Part shown: positions 61,661 to 64,000 of the stretch, piece by piece
How the letters are laid out: the number at the start of each line of letters is the position of its first letter
Numbering within the stretch: position 1 is the stretch's first letter
NCBI GenBank assembly: GCA_023701435.1
Contig: JAMPXB010000016.1
Span: forward strand, 16,238 to 80,237
Direction: 5' to 3'
DNA length: 64,000 nucleotides
From: Bacteriovoracaceae bacterium
GTDB lineage: Bacteria > Bdellovibrionota > Bacteriovoracia > Bacteriovoracales > Bacteriovoracaceae
Position numbers and translations under genes: made by a program
Notes under the pieces: model-generated
What the model was told of the DNA's origin: nothing
Databases searched by the model: none
The model's input: the letters and a program-made list of their open reading frames with translations, nothing else

Positions 61661-62020
61661 GCATGGCCGTATTTTTCGGGGAAAAGATATGATTCATTTC
61701 GAAATACAAAACATTCGGAAAAAGAAAACTTTCAACATTGAAATATCTCAGAAAGATTCGCTTTTCGATCTTCATTATATGATCCTTTCAGCAAACAAGT
61801 GGCAATTAGAACATTCATTTTCTTTCTTTATGAGTGATACGTTTTGGGATGATGAAAATGAATATGCCGGAGATCCATTCAGTTCAGGTAAGACAAAAAT
61901 CAAGCTAGAAAAACTAAATTTGAAAGTGGGGGACACTTTTCTGTTCCTTTATGACTACGGTGACGAGCATCGCTTCAAAATAAAAGTATTAAGTATATAA
62001 TTCATTTCGCATGGCCGTAG
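61661..62020. repeat. 11-bp direct repeat bracketing the pRiA4b-like gene
   Basis: GCATGGCCGTA occurs at 61661-61671 and again at 62010-62020, just outside the two ends of the pRiA4b ORF-3-like gene. It may be a duplication scar or chance. Confidence 0.3.
61689..62000 (+). CDS. Short pRiA4b ORF-3-like (TnpR-passenger) protein, possibly truncated
   Basis: A 103-residue protein beginning MIHFEIQNIRKKKTF. It has LHYMILSANKWQLEHSFSF (about 28-46), TKIKLEKLNLKVGDTFLFLYDYGDEHRFKIKVLSI (about 68-103), the core of the plasmid pRiA4b ORF-3 family often carried by mobile elements. Longer members continue after 'KVLSI' with an extra domain; here the frame stops there, so this may be a shortened copy. 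An in-frame TTG at 61632 exists, but GGGGAAAAG before the ATG at 61689 supports the shorter start. It is divergent from the transposase. Confidence 0.65.
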   Translation: MIHFEIQNIRKKKTFNIEISQKDSLFDLHYMILSANKWQLEHSFSFFMSDTFWDDENEYAGDPFSSGKTKIKLEKLNLKVGDTFLFLYDYGDEHRFKIKVLSI

Positions 62021-62224
62021 ATGCAGGGCCGGATAAGTCAACATTGAGGTGAAGGTAGGAAAATCGTTCCCTAAGAGTGATAAGTGGTTTTTATCGTGCA
62101 CGTTACGGAGGGATTAACTTTAGACTGCTTGCATTTATTAACACTTGGATTGAGAGAAAATACTATCTTGCGAAATACTTTGGCCTGATAATCACAAAGA
62201 GAACAAGGTAAAGTGAGAAGAAGT

Positions 62225-62755
62225 TTACGGATTAAAGAGAATGCCTTGAGTGCCCACACGCAATTGTGTTGTGGTTCCCATCATGACATTTCCTGTATAT
62301 GCGTCTCCGATCGTTGATTCTAATGACAAGGAGGCACTCGTTGAAATTTTACCTCCTGAAACAATACCAAATCCAGGTAAAGAAGGAACATTCGTGATGA
62401 AATTAAATCCATTTTCGAGTTTATAGTTTTGTTTATCAGGATTCTGAATATGTACATCCACAACTCCCAAAGCATGGGCCGGAGTTAAACAAACGATGCT
62501 CTGAGAAGACTGAAAAGTTATAGAGCTACAGATGATTCCTCCGAGCTTGACTATACTGTCTGGTCTGAATCCTTTTCCCGTCAGCGTGATGTTTGTTCCT
62601 CCAATTAGGGGACCCTGGGTGGGGGAAATGGATTTTATCTCTGGCATCTCATTAAGGCCCGGATGGAAGTTATTCCCAGCGGAAGAGGATTGTCCTAAGG
62701 GATTAGTGTTACAAGAGACTGTTAAGAAGCATGATAATAACATTAAATATTTCAT
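62225..62755 (-). CDS. IPT/TIG-domain lipoprotein
   Basis: A 176-residue lipoprotein (lipobox LTVSC, Cys15 of the chosen start). An IPT/TIG immunoglobulin-like domain follows, with the consensus SISPTQGPLIGGTNITLTGKGF (about 46-67) and VVDVHIQNPD. After it is a Gly/Ser-rich tail with a repeated T-x-S pattern. It starts at ATG 62753-62755, overlapping the stop of the LysM gene in ATGA, so it is the second gene of the operon. Typical of surface or adhesion proteins. A longer in-frame start 15 nt upstream is not needed. Confidence 0.8.
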   Translation of the reverse strand: MKYLMLLSCFLTVSCNTNPLGQSSSAGNNFHPGLNEMPEIKSISPTQGPLIGGTNITLTGKGFRPDSIVKLGGIICSSITFQSSQSIVCLTPAHALGVVDVHIQNPDKQNYKLENGFNFITNVPSLPGFGIVSGGKISTSASLSLESTIGDAYTGNVMMGTTTQLRVGTQGILFNP

Positions 62756-63756
62756 TTGCCGAAGCTCCATACAACTCCCACGCTGATACCTGTGGACTTA
62801 GTTGTTTTTGTCATAATTGATGTATCTTGTTTTTCAACTCCATAAAAATACCGGCCCATTAAACTGTATTCCCCAATGTCATGTTTCAAAGAAAGCCCGG
62901 CAGTGTACCGCTGCCCTCTCTTGATACTGTAGTTGTCATTTTTAACAGGGAAAAGATAAGCAAAACTGACGTCAGGGGTTAAGATAAATTTTCCTTTGGA
63001 AAACAATGTATATCTGGGATTAAGCTCAAATTCCTGGATCATTGAATTTTCCATCACAAGATCAGTCATACTTGTTGCCCTGACAAATAATCTTTCCTGG
63101 ACTTGATATTTCAAACGAAGATCAAAAGATTCAGTCATAGTCCTTTCATATCCGAAACCGAATCCCTGAAGGTTGAAGCTTTTTCCCTTCAGCTTGCCTT
63201 GCAATGATTCATAATCATGCTTTTCCGATCGATAATAAAGAAACGATTTGTTCACTTCGTCCCATTGCTGTTCCCATGCGATTTGAAAGGCACTATTCAC
63301 TCTCGATAGAATGTTGGCGGTATCTGACGTCGTTGTGTCTTTGATGTCCATTGCCGAATAAAAAAAATCATATGATATGTTGAGACGGCCGAAAGTCAGA
63401 GTCTCTTTTTGATCTTCTTGACCCCGCGGGCCTATTTCTTCTTCTTCATCTGATGCCAACGACGGTCCTTCGATCCTTTTCTGCTGTAAAGTAGTGACTT
63501 TAACCGGTAAAATGATAATTTGATTTGGATAGATCCTATGGCCTCCACTTTTTTCAAGTTGCGGATTCAGTTCAACTGTCCTCATTACATAGTTATGGCT
63601 TCTCCAAAGAGGAGAGAGATTTAGGCCAGCGAGAATTTCACTCAGTGTATCCCCACTTTTCACTTTGTAAGTAAGGTGCACATCCTGGCCGGAAAGTGGC
63701 AAGGCATGCATACTCAAAAGAAAAAAGCAGATAAGCCGAAGTTTTTGAATTTTCAT
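62752..63756 (-). CDS. LysM-domain exported protein with beta-barrel-like C-terminal half
   Basis: A 334-residue protein with a signal peptide (residues 1-23). A LysM domain (about 28-88) has TYKVKSGDTLSEILAGLNLSP, ELNPQLEKSGG and IYPNQIIILPVKV, expected to bind peptidoglycan. A low-complexity acidic linker (EEEEIGPRGQEDQKE) follows, then about 210 residues of alternating aromatic strands such as LNISYDFFYSAMD, FGFGYERTMTESFDLRLKYQ, YTAGLSLKHDIGEYSLMGRYF, ending in VGVVWSFGK with a terminal aromatic cluster. This suggests an outer-membrane barrel tied to the cell wall. It is coupled to the IPT lipoprotein. Confidence 0.75.
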   Translation of the reverse strand: MKIQKLRLICFFLLSMHALPLSGQDVHLTYKVKSGDTLSEILAGLNLSPLWRSHNYVMRTVELNPQLEKSGGHRIYPNQIIILPVKVTTLQQKRIEGPSLASDEEEEIGPRGQEDQKETLTFGRLNISYDFFYSAMDIKDTTTSDTANILSRVNSAFQIAWEQQWDEVNKSFLYYRSEKHDYESLQGKLKGKSFNLQGFGFGYERTMTESFDLRLKYQVQERLFVRATSMTDLVMENSMIQEFELNPRYTLFSKGKFILTPDVSFAYLFPVKNDNYSIKRGQRYTAGLSLKHDIGEYSLMGRYFYGVEKQDTSIMTKTTKSTGISVGVVWSFGK

Positions 63757-63872
63757 TTTTAAAATTATTAATCCCTTTCCTGATTACCAATGTTTATTTA
63801 GAGGAGTTAAGTATTTCTGTTTTTATCGGCATTTGCTAAACTTTTCTTAATGTTTAACCGATCTTAATTTAT

Positions 63873-64000
63873 ATGATCAAAATTCAGTATATTTTCGTCC
63901 TTATCATCATCTTTATTTTCAATGCGGAGAAATCACTTTCTGCGTCTGAATCTCCCCAGTCCTTCACTTTCCAAGGCAGGCTCTTTAATGCCGCAGGGAC
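63873..64000 (+). CDS. Start of a secreted surface-fibre-like protein, partial
   Basis: The first 42 codons, from ATG 63873 to the window edge. A signal peptide (MIKIQYIFVLIIIFIFNAEKSLSA) is followed by SPQSFTFQGRLFNAAG, a start often seen in large tail-fibre-like or adhesin proteins of predatory bacteria ('FTYQGRL-x-NAAG'). No ribosome site is obvious. It is divergent from the LysM/IPT operon. Everything beyond codon 42 is outside the window. Confidence 0.55.
   Translation, partial: MIKIQYIFVLIIIFIFNAEKSLSASESPQSFTFQGRLFNAAG

Noticed and set aside
60180..61700. Terminal inverted repeats of the IS1380 element
   Set aside because: Only 7-nt matches (such as TGTCAAA) were found between the flanks, within chance.
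62071..62259. Short minus-strand reading frame beside the pRiA4b-like gene
   Set aside because: Overlaps the IPT lipoprotein's end in another frame, has no ribosome site and no recognisable family text.
1..64000. CRISPR array, rRNA or prophage
   Set aside because: No regularly spaced repeats, no rRNA text and no phage structural genes were seen anywhere in the window.

Overview
The window reads as a chromosomal segment of a Gram-negative, moderately AT-rich bacterium. It has many lipoproteins, LysM/beta-barrel proteins and signal-peptide proteins. The gene mix points to the Bdellovibrionota, most probably a Bacteriovorax/Peredibacter-like predator: secreted nuclease, 5'-nucleotidase, aminopeptidase and metalloprotease, a complete oligopeptide importer, degenerate HD-GYP proteins, a GSH-type glutamate-cysteine ligase beside twin ArsA/Get3-like ATPases, a PhaR-like regulator and a possible nucleotide-transporter-like permease. 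The taxonomic placement is inference from gene content; no rRNA is present.

Layout. 1-4.6 kb: end of an HTTM-type membrane protein, a well-formed terminator, a secreted zinc metalloprotease with a partner of unknown function, a DCC thiol protein, an Hpt-like protein and a frameshifted DUF6624 gene. 4.7-9.5 kb: secreted proteins, tyrS and deoC (convergent, with a palindrome spanning both stop codons) and a lipoprotein. 9.6-18.4 kb: an acyl-CoA dehydrogenase, a nuclease-fold protein followed by two tandem atypical response regulators, an RlmL-type methyltransferase, ahcY, rpiB and a Cys-rich secreted protein. 18.6-30.5 kb: a DtxR-like regulator with a permease, an M3 oligopeptidase, a GAF-PAS-PAS histidine kinase, a secreted nuclease plus 5'-nucleotidase, feoAB, a DUF4442 protein and an NMO-like flavoprotein. 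30.6-40.8 kb: an M28 aminopeptidase, a Suv3-like helicase, a ferritin-like DUF455 protein with an ATP-grasp-like partner, a class II aldolase, a membrane-anchored Cys-rich protein, HD-GYP and SpoIIE-like signalling proteins. 40.8-46.2 kb (minus strand): one tightly packed operon running PhaR-like regulator, outer-membrane protein, two ArsA-like ATPases, glutamate-cysteine ligase, trans-sulfuration enzyme. 46.6-56 kb: TPR lipoprotein, small lipoprotein, oppABC-DF importer, Na+/solute symporter. 56.1-59.8 kb: degenerate HD-GYP protein and a long coiled-coil protein. 59.9-62.2 kb: tRNA-Leu(UAG) followed by a degraded mobile region (IS1380 transposase with an in-frame stop, pRiA4b ORF-3-like fragment). 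62.2-64 kb: LysM beta-barrel/IPT lipoprotein operon and the start of a surface-fibre-like gene.

Two architectural themes run through the window. First, nine of eleven convergent gene pairs abut or overlap at their stop codons (gap of 2 nt or less, overlaps up to 50 nt). Second, several genes without a Shine-Dalgarno have a -10-like hexamer only 6-9 nt before the ATG, as expected for leaderless or nearly leaderless mRNAs; two of these (the DtxR-like regulator and feoA) have a palindrome over the -10. The strongest candidates for something undescribed are the asymmetric ArsA-pair/glutathione operon, the DUF455/ATP-grasp pair, the nuclease-fold/twin response regulator locus, and the degenerate HD-GYP/coiled-coil pair.
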